Notes: generated by a model from the sequence alone, not told the origin. Shown: positions 1 to 9,077, counted from the first letter of the stretch. The stretch: 11,928 nt of DNA from Russula earlei (GCA_025769875.1 JAGFNK010001265.1:1-11928); one strand, 5' to 3'. Translations and numbers: made by a program.

Positions 1-149
1 GTGGAAAAGGGAGAAAACCCGCGCAGATTCACAGGCCCATTAAGGGCCGTTATCCCTGCTTCCAAATCCTTCAAAGATCACGGGCCTTTTTTTCTCCGCG
101 CATGCGTGCATTTTTCCATTCATTTTCCCTTTTGTTTCCTTACCTTTGG

Positions 150-1523
150 TTGGGTTTCTACAACAACAGCAGCTCAACCCGATCAGCTCCGACATCAGCA
201 CGCCTCGCACTCCCCCATCCACATCCATCCCCTGCGCCACTGCGCCACTAGTGTCTTTGTCTGCGTCATGCCCCCCACCTTTTCGTCATATTGCTCTCGC
301 CTGTCGTCAACTCCCTTTCAATCCCACTCTCGCCCCTTTCGTCATCGTCTCTCAAGCATCGTTCTCGCCCCCTGTAAACCGTCGTATCACTGGCATTGCC
401 AGCCGCCGCCTCTACGTCTCCTGTTGCCGCCCCAGTCCTCGTCTTGCGCACTGCCGCACCCGTAGCCGCAGCCTCGCCCACCAACGTCTTAGCGCCGCCT
501 GCCACCTCAGGCTCAGCTCGGCCAACCGTCGCCACCACGCCCTCAGCCTTGTCCGTCGCCTTGTCCGCCGTCGTTTCAGCCCCCGCCGTCGCCCCCGTCT
601 CAACTCCTGCCGACGCCTTAGACTCTGCTGCCCCTGTCATATCCGTCTCCACCGCGTCAGCCTCCACCGCTCTGTCCCCGCCGTCTGCCGTCGCCCCCGC
701 TTTGCCCGTCTCCTTGGTCACACCCCCAGCCACTGTCTCAGCGCCCGCCGCATCAGTCTCAGTCACGCACGACACCAGCAACGAAGCACCGTCGTCGCCT
801 CACGCTACCAGCACCACCCAAGAAGACCAAGGCCTCGGACCTGAGCCCAGCAACGCCGCCCTGCAGAACGATCCACAACCGCCGCCACGCCGTCACCGCA
901 GGAGAAGCCCCCGCCGACGACAATATCGCGCCACACACCACCTCCCACACCGCCTCCCTGTCCGTTCGCGCCCCATCGTCCACGCGTGCCGCCGCCGCCT
1001 GCTATGGAGACGACCTCGACGCCGCGGCCGGAAGACGTCAGCGCGACAACCACACAAGCTGGGCTCGCTGCCCACCATCCCTCCACCTCCGTCAACGCAT
1101 CACCCCTCCCTTCGCGCGTCAGCCCCATCCGCTGTATCGCCAGCCACCTCCCCAGCTGCTCTAGCACCAGTCGTGTCCCCTACGCTTATGGCTATGAACT
1201 CTCGCTTGCCGCCCACGCTCCTGCTTCCCGACCACGCCGCCATCTCTTGTCTGCCAACCGCCGTCTCGCCGCCATGCCTCGTAAAAGACGTTAACGAGGA
1301 ACAAATAGAAGAACGCCATGAAGAGTTGATAACGAAGAACACGCCGCCGCCCCGGAGAAGCAGAAGCCGCCACCATCACAAGCCGTTCACCGACACACCA
1401 GACACGCAAATTTTGGAGCCAGAGGCCATTCTCAACGATTTCACGCATGCACAACGCCAAAATCTCCTCACAAAACGAAGTTTGACCGGGGATGGTCAAA
1501 TTTTAACCCCCCGAAAGATGTAA
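150..1523 (+). other. C-rich low-complexity tract, possibly a decayed Ala/Pro/Ser-rich coding region
   Basis: I do not recognise this region. The plus strand is strongly C-rich and G-poor. Ala/Pro/Ser/Thr/Val-rich translation is found in one frame at about 150-390, in another at about 396-870 (codons mostly GCC, GTC, TCC, ACC, CCC), back in the first at about 870-1095, and again in the second from about 1100. The last part becomes more ordinary and charged, for example VNEEQIEERHEELITKN near 1290-1345. Where the composition leaves one frame, that frame turns Arg/His-rich, as expected of an out-of-frame reading. The long frames start at TTG rather than ATG and no domain is visible. It could be a frameshifted gene for a disordered protein, part of an old repeat, or noncoding sequence with strand-biased composition. 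The minus strand is also open at 266-781 (Ala/Glu/Thr-rich), so even the strand is uncertain. Confidence 0.3.
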
Positions 1524-1560
1524 GGTGTGTGAGCCCGCTGACTGGGAAATTCACATGACC

Positions 1561-1715
1561 TGCACTCGCCCCCACCTCCCGCACGTCCCTCGCCCACACG
1601 TCTTCCTTTCCCTTCATCTTTCGTCTCCCTCTTCCTCTCATCTCCCTCGCCCATGCGTCCTCCTTCCTATTCTCCTCCCTTTTCTTTCTCTTTCCATCTC
1701 ACACACTCCTCTCAG
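1561..1715 (+). repeat. Polypyrimidine tract with imperfect internal repeats
   Basis: Nearly every base is C or T. A unit beginning CCCTCGCCCACACGTCTTCC near 1585 recurs in altered form near 1645 as CCCTCGCCCATGCGTCCTCC, and shorter CTTTC/CTCCC units lie between. No gene is evident. Such tracts occur in fungal promoters and untranslated regions, but no flanking gene here clearly uses it. Confidence 0.45.
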
Positions 1716-2068
1716 ATCAAGCCCCACGGACTCCGCGTGCCTACGCACGGACTCGGATGATGCATTTGCATCGTCATCGCCACTATGACACACAATGGCA
1801 TCTGCATGCACGCCGCATTCTCCACCTCATTAACACCTGCGCCACCACACCGCCCACATCTCCTTTGATCCCACCTCTCAATGCCCCCAACAATTTACTT
1901 CTATGTTCCATGTAATGCATGATATAGCTTGTATATTGTATTCTATGTACTAAAAAACTGGGTTCCTCCCGTCCAATACCCAAACTTAAATCCAACGCGA
2001 TAAAATTGCCCTTCATTTGTTGTTATTTATTTTACACGTCATATGTCGATATTACCATTTTAGGAAAG
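1716..2068. other. Gene-free AT-richer stretch
   Basis: No supported gene. Composition switches from the C-rich tract to AT-rich sequence at about 1885-2060. On the minus strand this reads like a fungal 3' untranslated region (TACATA, TATACA and AATAAA elements) behind the exon ending at 2069. A small inverted repeat, GATGCA-TT-TGCATC, lies at about 1759-1772. Confidence 0.35.
2026..2031 (-). terminator. Possible poly(A) signal AATAAA for the minus-strand exon at 2069-2270
   Basis: AATAAA read on the minus strand lies about 38 nt beyond the TGA at 2071-2069, in AT-rich sequence. Six-base matches are common in AT-rich DNA. The support is its position relative to the stop codon. Confidence 0.3.
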
Positions 2069-2270
2069 TCAGTGTGAGTAAGGGGACTTAGTTGGTCTCG
2101 TCTCGCGGCAGGCATGAATGGAGGGCCTGTTCGGCACGAGGTCAAAGTCGATCGCGGTCAGACATTCGTTCGCGGGCGGCAAGCGGAGGCCGAACACTTC
2201 CGGCACGGCCGGGAGGGGCTGCGCGTTGGTCTGCGTGGCCAAGGAGAGGGTGTACTGCCATTCTTTTTTA
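2069..2270 (-). CDS. GC3-rich terminal exon fragment, unknown protein
   Basis: I do not recognise the protein. On the minus strand, from about 2253 down to the TGA at 2071-2069, almost every codon ends in G or C, much more uniformly than in neighbouring genes. The peptide includes AQPLPAVPEVFGLRLPPANE followed by CLTAIDFDLVPNRPSIHACR. Just upstream a GAATGGCAG sequence could be a 3' splice site at about 2257, which would make this the last exon of a gene. The frame stays open upstream to an ATG at 2311, but it crosses a T6A7 run there and looks noncoding. AT-rich sequence with AATAAA follows the stop. I found no convincing upstream exon, so this may be an orphan piece of a lost gene. The opposite strand is also open but has a poorer codon pattern. 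Confidence 0.3.
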
Positions 2271-2291
2271 AAAAAACAAACGAATAATGTC

Positions 2292-2308
2292 GGGCGCGGG
2301 CGGGCGGG
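2292..2308 (+). other. G-quadruplex-type motif (four GGG runs)
   Basis: GGG runs at 2292-2294, 2298-2300, 2302-2304 and 2306-2308 are separated by loops of 3, 1 and 1 bases. This fits the canonical G3+N1-7 pattern on the plus strand. A TTTTTTAAAAAAA tract lies at 2264-2276. Whether it folds or acts in vivo cannot be seen from sequence. Confidence 0.55.
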
Positions 2309-2711
2309 CATGGCACCTGACGAACCTCTTTCGGGACATGGGGCTTGCCGGCCGCTGGGGGAGGAGGAGGGAAAAGGAGCGGTGGCTTATTACATAATTA
2401 CGGCAGCCTCGGTTCCCTACCCTTTCGTTCTCCATCCTCCAAGGGAGCACTCTTCCCATGTCGTATCCTCGGCATTGGGTGATGTGCCTGACTTGTCATG
2501 TCTGCGATATGGGTGTGCAAAGCAACATGGCTAAAAGCAGCCTTGGGACAGCATGGACACCTACTAGTTGTGGATCCCATGGAAGGTCGAGAGATCCCCA
2601 GTGGGTTGAGTGCAATTGAGGTTTTACTATTTACTACCATGACTTGAGATGTTAGGAGTGAAATACCAGCAGAGAACAACAAAACCGTGACATACGACTG
2701 ACACTTCAATA
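2309..2711. other. Stretch without a supported gene
   Basis: Both strands are partly open, but I see no codon bias, splice structure or recognisable motif. A frame open on the minus strand from about 2709 starts at TTG and looks incidental. Nothing is called here. Confidence 0.4.
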
Positions 2712-3020
2712 TTGGTGCACGGTAAGCTACGAACCTTGTCCGTTCCGTTCATCGGAGAATGTGTAGACATACATGGGACCCATCCACGGCACTCGATCAC
2801 ACGTTCCTTGCGTTCGCTGGCATTCCTAGGCGAGGTTCAGATACTCTATGATGCTATGATGCTACTGGCGCGTTTATCCATGCTGGGCGATCTTACGAAC
2901 CTGTGCTTCGTTCACGAGGCCAACTGGGGTACTCAAGTCTTCACCGAGGCGTGTCGGACACACCTGACCGCCGACGGCCGCCCACGAAACCCATCCCAAA
3001 TTTTCAACCAGTCGAAGTGA
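2712..3020 (+). CDS. Doubtful open frame, unknown protein
   Basis: The plus frame is open to a TGA at 3018-3020. Its middle looks more protein-like than chance: Leu-rich, including DAMMLLARLSMLGDLTNLCF at about 2850-2909, and then VHEANWGTQVFTEACRTHL. The frame begins at GTG, so the true start is unknown; an in-frame ATG pair lies at about 2853. The leucine spacing is loosely like the repeats of fungal F-box/LRR proteins, and a broken F-box gene starts about 530 nt downstream. That resemblance is weak and I would not assign the family from it. It may be a fragment of an older gene or chance. Confidence 0.2.
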   Translation: MVHGKLRTLSVPFIGECVDIHGTHPRHSITRSLRSLAFLGEVQILYDAMMLLARLSMLGDLTNLCFVHEANWGTQVFTEACRTHLTADGRPRNPSQIFNQSK

Positions 3021-3548
3021 GTACAAAAAAGCGTCTGCTTATTGGAAGAGACAGGCATCTGCGCTACGGATAGTTTGGGACCCGGGTCAAGGCAGAAGGA
3101 GACATTCAGAGGGACCGGGTCAGACCCTACACACAGCTTTCAAATCAAACATCCACCAACGCATACGCCCTGTAGCGCCCATCCAGTACTGCACGCCCCT
3201 AAGCATAATACGTTACGTACATACGTCACCGCCCTACATGTCGCAAAACTGCGGTGTTCAGGCTGTACAGGACATGACGGAAAACGGGCACGATCACATT
3301 ACACTCAAGACGACACCCTCACCGATGAGCTTTCACCTGTACGTCTCGCGAGGGTCTCCATGCCTGAAGTCACTAATCTTCAAATAGTCGGCAATTCCGT
3401 TATCACGTCTCATTATGCACATGCACTGGCTTCGTCCAGTCATTATTGGCTTGCGCCGCCCGTTCCTCGACTACGATTTGTTGTCCCTCCCAAGCCTCGT
3501 TGGAAGCAAGTGAACATCGCCGGGGTATGTCTTTATTGCTCAGTGTCC
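3021..3548. other. Region upstream of the F-box gene, no gene supported
   Basis: The frame of the F-box start happens to be open back to 3042, but the translation is His/Thr/Pro-rich without a motif and uses a TTG start. I read it as upstream or 5' untranslated sequence. An inverted CCAAT (ATTGG) occurs at about 3444-3448, roughly 100 nt before the ATG at 3549. Confidence 0.35.
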
Positions 3549-4702
3549 ATGACGACCGCTGACCAGTCGATTTTAGACCGGATGACAATCCCTGATAATG
3601 TCCTCATAGAAATATTCCATTTCAACGGAGCTTAAAGACAAATGGATGGTATCCACTGGTCCGTGTGTGTCAAAGATGGCGACATGTCGTGTTTGCATCG
3701 CCACGTCGCCTGAACCTGCGATTTGAGTACAGAGGAAAAAGCCCAGTGTCTGAGATACTGGACGTCTGGCCACCCTTACCTATGGTGATAAGCCAAGGTC
3801 ACACGCCAAGAAATCATACTGGGGAAACGTAGCTGGTGCCCTCGAGTCGGAGCATCACCGCCAAATTTACTTGTCCTCTATTCCAACATCACAATGGAAA
3901 CACTGCGACGTCCCTCCCGGATTCGTTCTTGGGCGGATCCGCCCCGCGTCTACGACATCTCTCGTTGAGCAATTGTCCGTTTTCAGGAATTCTCAAAGTA
4001 CTTTTGTCTGCAAATCAACTTGTCGTTCTTAGCCTTTTTAATGTTCCCGATTCCGGTTACATTTCTCCCCAAGATTTGGTCACCGCCCAGACTTGAAACC
4101 CTTCGCGTTGAATCCGGCAAGACGACCTCCACCTCCGTTCACACGCTCTGTCCTCCCCGCTCTCACCCGAGTTGTGTTCAAAGGCGTTCACGAGTACTTG
4201 GAGGACGTGCTGGCCCAAATCGATGCACCCCTTCTCGAATACCTCGTCATAGTATTCTTCATGGATCTTGACTTTGTCCTCCCACAACTTCACCGGTTGA
4301 TCAGTCACGCAAAGTCGTTCCAGGCATGCAACAGAGCAATTGTGCGCACTTCCGATAGTGCAATCCAATTTTCGATTTCCACAAAAACATATCCGTTTCC
4401 AAAGCTCTCGTTGGAAATCAGGTGCTGTGAAGGATCTGCGCCTATCCGATGAAGTTGCGCGACATGTCTTCCAAGCGCTGAAAGAGCTCGCGGATGAAAG
4501 TGTAACAGAAGTCTTACCCGCGCTACGGAACATATTCTTGAGCGACCTCCAGCGATTGGAATCTATTCCAAAAAATGTTGAGGGATTCGTGGTCGCGCGA
4601 CAACATGACGTGACTGTCCACCGTGCCATTATTTCGATGGAAAATGCGCCTTTTAGCGCGATGGCTTTGATTGTGGAATGGACTGACTGTAACTTGAAAT
4701 AG
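3549..4702 (+). pseudogene. Broken F-box / leucine-rich-repeat-like gene (Agaricomycete F-box family)
   Basis: In the intact family an N-terminal F-box binds Skp1 in SCF ubiquitin ligases, and the leucine-rich remainder selects the target. The start is ATG 3549, and the F-box core IPDNVLIEIFHF follows at about 3588-3623. The frame then ends at 3635, but the homologous reading resumes one frame over as LVRVCQRWRHVVFASPRRL at about 3656-3712 and runs to a TAG at 3830-3832. It shifts again near 3820 (ALESEHHRQIYL) and near 3895 (LPDSFLGGSAPRLRHL), stops at about 4094-4096, resumes in another frame as RPPPPFTRSVLPAL and EYLEDVLAQIDAPLL, and shifts once more near 4430 into SDEVARHVFQALKEL, ending at TAG 4700-4702. 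From my memory of the family, segments are missing near 3895 and near 4430. At least five breaks plus deletions make it a true pseudogene. Family assignment is confident; target and role are unknown. Confidence 0.8.
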
Positions 4703-5257
4703 ACTTGAATTCTGGTATGTGACAGCTGTGTGCAAGCATTGCAATGTAATGAAGTACATACAGTACCGTCCGATTACGAAGCCTTGAAAAAACCTGTATT
4801 TAACTGACTGTAGCCCTTTAAAGGTGTTGTATAATCCTGTCTTCACTTCATCTACCCCCTTACTTCTGCACCACATTTCCTGTGTTTCGTCGACCTGCCA
4901 TAGGGAGATGCGAAATACCCTGTTCATTCGGAATTGTACCCAGGTGAGATTGTACGCATATAGCTAAGAATTAAGAACGTGAAAATGAGTCACGACGCCA
5001 GGCGGAATCTCCAGAGGGATTGATTATGGCACGCCAGCAGATCATATGCTTGTGGTCTTGCAAATACATGTTTTGATCTACAGTTGCTAGCAACACCCTA
5101 TCTATCTCAGTATGAGAGGGCAGAGACAAGTTCTTGACAGCCCTGTATCTGGGTAGAGCTTATGGTTGGGTTGTACAATCCCCATCGTGAGATTGGTACC
5201 CAGCCGTAGGAATTCGCAAAGTGGCAGCATGTTCGCGGAAGACGGGATGCTCGGATC
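4703..5257. other. Intergenic region between convergent F-box pseudogene and RRP8
   Basis: No gene is supported. It holds the 3' flank of the F-box pseudogene and, on the minus strand, the 3' flank of RRP8 after its stop at 5258. A plus-strand frame runs from 5166 into RRP8, but it is only the antisense of RRP8 exons and introns. Confidence 0.5.
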
Positions 5258-6621
5258 TCATCGCCTCTTGTACTCGCAAGGTTTCAACAATTCAGCTTTC
5301 GCCAATGACTTGTTCCATTCTTTCTCGCTTCGTGGCTTGCGGCTGGTCTTCTCGAACTCGAAAAGAGTGAAATGGGTGTTGCTGCGATCCTGCGCCCGGA
5401 GAACTAAGACCTCTGTGACAAAAGAGGTCGAGGACACTTACGGAGGCTTTGTGTCTAAATCCGAAAGATTCAACGAACAGTTGAAACTGTGGGACATTCG
5501 TGAAGCGACTGGTCACCTCGGCAATCCTGAGTTCACCACTGGCCCAAAGGCGTCAGTGAAAGGTTATTGGCGGTCTGGAATAGAATAAGACATAACACGT
5601 ACTTTGGACGGAGGATTCTCCACGCTTCACGTATGCAATTCGGCCAGTTTGTCCCCATAAGACTGAGAGCACAAACCACTACGTTGACTATCTGGCCGTG
5701 ACCCTGGCTCGATTTATCGCCGTCATCGCAGTTCACTTCAGCTCCAGGCAAGGGCAGACGGTCGAAAATATCCGCTTCAACGACAAAGGCACGATCTGCT
5801 ACGAGGTCAAAGGACAATACAGTATAGCCCTTAGGGATAAGAGCCCGTGCCAGCGCAGCATCTCCGCAACCAAGATCAGCGATGACGGTACGCGGAGGAT
5901 ACGTGGATAACGCCGAGATATAATGGGAAACGGGGTTCGACGGCCAGGACTCGACTTGACGACGAAATCCCTTGTGATACTGCAGATTCATGTCAGTCAA
6001 AGCGTGCAGGAAGAAGCACAGAGGACGAACGTCGTCGAATACTGCAGGATCCTCGCGCATCATGGCATGTGCACTGAGACTGTCTGACTTGTAGAGCTTC
6101 TCGTTGATCCATCTACGGCGCATGCTTGAGTAAGGGACCCCTGTCTAACATGCGCGTTAGACTACAGACCTGAACCGCGCCCCGTCCAAACTCTGCCTCA
6201 TGGCAGTTTGGAGACTAGTCAACGTGCTGCGAGACTCCGTGGCCGAATGGGACGTTGAGGGAGATTGCGTCCCTGCGGCCTTGTTATCATCTCCAGACTT
6301 TTCCTTTGGTCGGTCTTTTTGCCTTTTCTTTTCAGACTGCCCGTGCGTTTCTTCTTGTACCGCAGTATGGGTTGGAGGCTGCCGGGGTTTGGCCCGCCGG
6401 CGCTTCTTCTGACGGCCCTCCGCAGCAGACCCATCCCCGCGATGCGTGTTTTCCGCAGTAGGACTCGCAGCCAGTTGCTCGATCACCTTCTCTACGTTCA
6501 CAGTCGCTGATCGGACTTTATTAGAGTCGTCGCGGTGCTTGGATGTCCGTTTACGTTTCTTGGATGTGACGGCGACGGGATCGCCTGAAATGGACCAGCC
6601 AGGGACGTCGAAAAGGGCCAT
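5258..6621 (-). CDS. RRP8: Rrp8, 25S rRNA adenine-N1 methyltransferase (five exons, intact)
   Basis: Rrp8 is a nucleolar SAM-dependent enzyme that makes m1A in helix 25.1 of large-subunit rRNA (A645 in yeast). My exons on the minus strand are 6621-6170, 6112-6031, 5979-5603, 5538-5442 and 5389-5258, giving 379 residues with all phases matching. Introns are 57, 51, 64 and 52 nt with GT...AG ends. The start ATG 6621 has a good ACCATC context and begins MALFDVPGW, as I recall for fungal Rrp8. Residues about 20-130 are a Lys/Arg-rich, probably disordered nucleolar segment. The catalytic fold starts at RFRWINEKLY (about 150). SAM motif I is ADLGCGDAALA (about 212-222), followed by SFDL (about 234-237), ADIFDRLPLP and VVCALSLMGTNW (about 279-290). 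The C-terminus is LLKPCEYKRR. The 51-nt second intron is a multiple of three without a stop, so unspliced reading adds 17 residues. No frame breaks. Confidence 0.93.
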
Positions 6622-7162
6622 GATGGTGAGAGTTGGTCACGGTGTGAAAATGTATCACGGGCGGGGATTTTGAGCGAGTTCTCCTTCCGCCGGCTTTGCC
6701 TCGCTTCTGCGGAGCGGAACGGATTCTGCGGCGTAAAAGTTACACGAGCGAGCCCACGTTGATGGGTCTGGCTTTGCTCTCGATCACTTGCCTGCATTTC
6801 GGCCCTCACAATGTTCTTCCCTTATCCCGATGGCGTGCGGTTAACGCAATGCATCGGCATGTACCTCGCCGCAGTAAATATCCCCCCCCATAAGAAGGGT
6901 TGATATCATACCGATGCATCCAACCTAACCGATCTCCTACCTGCATGGCTGTAAATTTCCGTTATCTCGTCCCCGTCATTCTTATGTCTTATGTGTTTGT
7001 AAGGCTCCTATGTCAAACGGGGAGGTCACTAGGCTTGTCGACACATCGGCAACCCAACTTCGGTCTCTTCAACTCTCAGGGGAAATAACGGCAAGAGCCA
7101 TGTATTATCATCCATCCTGCGGACCCTGACACGATACGAAATACTAGCATGAGGACGAGCTT
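6622..7162. promoter_or_regulatory. Divergent promoter region between RRP8 and the P-loop ATPase
   Basis: About 540 nt separate the two divergent starts, and no gene is supported inside. It holds a GGGCGGGG element close to RRP8 (about 6658-6666), a C8 run at 6882-6889 and the inverted repeat described separately. Use as a shared promoter is inferred from gene orientation. Confidence 0.45.
6849..6919. repeat. Inverted repeat, 13-nt arms, in the divergent promoter
   Basis: The left arm ATGCATCGGCATG (6849-6861) and right arm CATACCGATGCAT (6907-6919) are reverse complements at 12 of 13 positions, with a 45-nt spacer. It could be a pair of oppositely oriented protein-binding sites. No known fungal factor is assigned. 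Confidence 0.5.
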
Positions 7163-8905
7163 ATGAGCTTGGCCGATGTAGTTGATGACGTCCAGAACAC
7201 TCATGAATTGCTCACTGCCCCTCTGTTGACCCGTGGGGCATATCGTATCAAGAACGTACAACAAGCCGTAGCTCAGTATGGTGCCTTTGGTACTATCGTA
7301 GAGTCACGGTGCGACAGTAATCATCCCATTATGTGTTTTCACTCTCTGATAGAGCGGATCGCTCATATCAAGACTGTCAGTGGCAAAGTCAAATATTATC
7401 ACGCCCGACGACGACTCGACGCGATTATATCTCAACACTGTGAGTATCTTCCTCCCTTATTACGCCTTCCAAACAATTCTCGCAGAATGCACCCTTTTCC
7501 GCAGTCATATGTGGGGTTCAAGGGTCCGGCAAGTCGCACACTACCGCCGTCATCCTCGAAAATATGTTTGTGGCTGGTTGCCGAGCACTAGGGCGGCTGG
7601 TAAGGCCGTTATCAGGTCTAGTTCTCCATGTTTGGTGAGACTGGGGATTGTGCCGCTCCGTGCGAAGCAGCATATGTTTCAGTATCCGTGATCGACAATG
7701 CCGCGTACCACCCCCAGTACGCGTATATGTGGCACCCTCATCCCTCACACGCATGAAGAAGGTGTATAGCCACCTGGGAGATAATCTCGAGGTTAAACCT
7801 CTATATTTTTCGGAGAGGGAGCTTGATGCCCCGGCGTTCCTGTCATTGATGGCTGTCAATTCATCAGATCACGCACCACTCTACATGCAAACCGTCCTTG
7901 TAAGAAAATCTATACCTTATCACCCCAGATGATTAATCTACCGTTCCGACATCAGAGCGTTTTGCGTGAACTAGGCGATAATTATACGTATGATGCATTT
8001 ATGACCAAGCTTGAGGACCGCAAAAGAGATATGAATCCCGGTCAAAAAGCGGGTCTCAGGCAACGCCTGGAACTCCTCCAAACGTTCATGAGGGCCAACC
8101 AGTAGACCCGCGCGGTCCCAGAAACTCGCCAATGCTGCGGACACTAAAGAGGAGAAAACGGTTTGCTCCTGCCATGGTCACCATAATTGACCTCTCCGAT
8201 CATTCGTTGACCCAACGATGGCGGGTGTGCAATTTTCGAGATCTGTATTCGCCTATTTCAAAGAGCAAATGTGGACACGGGAAAGGTCCTCATAGTTGAT
8301 GAAGCTCATAAGGTTTTTGAGTTTCCTTGTCGCAATATCTGCTCCCTGCTGGCTAACAAGTGACATAGTACCTCTCAGAAGCAAACGCTTCCACTGGTCT
8401 CACGCAGACGCTGTTGTCGCTGGTTCGCCAGCAGCGACACTTGTCGATGCGCGTGATCGTGAGCACGCAAGGTTCGCGCTTATCCGTGATACAGCGCGCA
8501 CAATCTTGAACCTCTCTAGAGCCGACAGTCCTGCATCTGCATTCCTCGCACTTTGCAGTGTAATGATATTGCATCGTTTCGCGTCCCCTTCTTGGTGGGA
8601 ACACCTGAAGAAACATATATCTGCAAAGATGTCGAGCGAGGATGCCTTTGACCGGGTTGTGAAACTCAAGGTAGGGGTTAACAGGTCATAAATCGTTATG
8701 AATATCTGAATTGTTGGTCTTCTAGACGGGAGATGCTCTTATCTCTTGCCCAACTGGGCTATACGCCAGCCGTACCAAAGGTTCCGAGGAATCAGGGACC
8801 GATGGTTCGTCGACAAGGCTGATGCACTTCAGCCGAAATTTCATTGTGGTCCGAACTCGGAAAAGGGTTACGGCTGACGGCGGTGCATCTCTGCTGGCAG
8901 TCTGA
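7163..8905 (+). pseudogene. Broken P-loop ATPase, HerA/FtsK-like (fungal family of unknown role)
   Basis: The ancestral protein was an ASCE-type P-loop ATPase. Walker A is GVQGSGKSHT (about 7513-7542), Walker B is VLIVDEAHK (about 8286-8312), a VIVSTQE strand follows (about 8450-8471 plus 8520-8521), and LHRFASPSWWEHL lies at about 8569-8607. The DEAH plus TQ arrangement resembles HerA/VirB4 ATPases; biological role unknown. Putative start is ATG 7163 (MSLADVVDDVQNTHELL). Introns: 7440-7485, 7900-7955, 8313-8368 (odd GTTTTT donor), 8472-8519 and 8671-8725; stop TGA 8903-8905. The frame breaks at about 7377 (into SNIITPDDDSTRLYLNT), at 7630, near 7712 in a C run, between about 8106 and 8158, near 8205, near 8224 and near 8530. 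A TAG at 8103-8105 follows ANQ, where relatives as I recall continue with Gln, so C-to-T is likely. The start and first exon are the least certain parts. Confidence 0.78.
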
Positions 8906-9077
8906 TGCTGCCTGTGCTTAAGATACAATTTTCTCTGATCAAAACATGTAGATACTATCTTCCTCTTATAGAACTCATCCCAATCACGTGATCTGAAGCA
9001 CGCGCTGACTCCGAATCGACAACATTAACACGCTTACCCTAACATATCATCCCTCATCAACACACTTTGTCATAAAC
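8906..9077 (+). promoter_or_regulatory. Upstream region of PRP31
   Basis: This 172-nt gap between the ATPase stop and the PRP31 ATG must hold the 3' end of one gene and the promoter of the other. Besides the CCAAT/CACGTG pair listed separately, it holds a C/A-rich leader just before ATG 9078. Confidence 0.4.
8980..8992 (+). promoter_or_regulatory. CCAAT box overlapping a CACGTG palindrome upstream of PRP31
   Basis: CCAAT at 8980-8984 overlaps the perfect 10-bp palindrome ATCACGTGAT at 8983-8992, about 86 nt before ATG 9078. CCAAT is bound by the HAP/CBF complex and CACGTG by bHLH factors such as Cbf1 or Pho4 types. That they act here is inferred from position. Confidence 0.45.

Noticed and set aside
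266..781. 171-residue Ala/Glu/Thr-rich frame on the minus strand
   Set aside because: It mirrors the C-rich low-complexity plus frame codon for codon; low-complexity GC-rich DNA is often open on both strands. It is mentioned as an alternative but not called.
4057..4629. 190-residue open frame on the minus strand
   Set aside because: Antisense to the F-box family reading, which is recognisable on the plus strand.
5166..5588. 140-residue open frame on the plus strand
   Set aside because: It is the antisense of RRP8 exons 3-5 and introns. The minus strand gives a phase-consistent Rrp8 C-terminus with conserved motifs.
9032..9042. TTACCCTAAC, telomere-like
   Set aside because: A single unit, not a tandem array, within the PRP31 upstream region.
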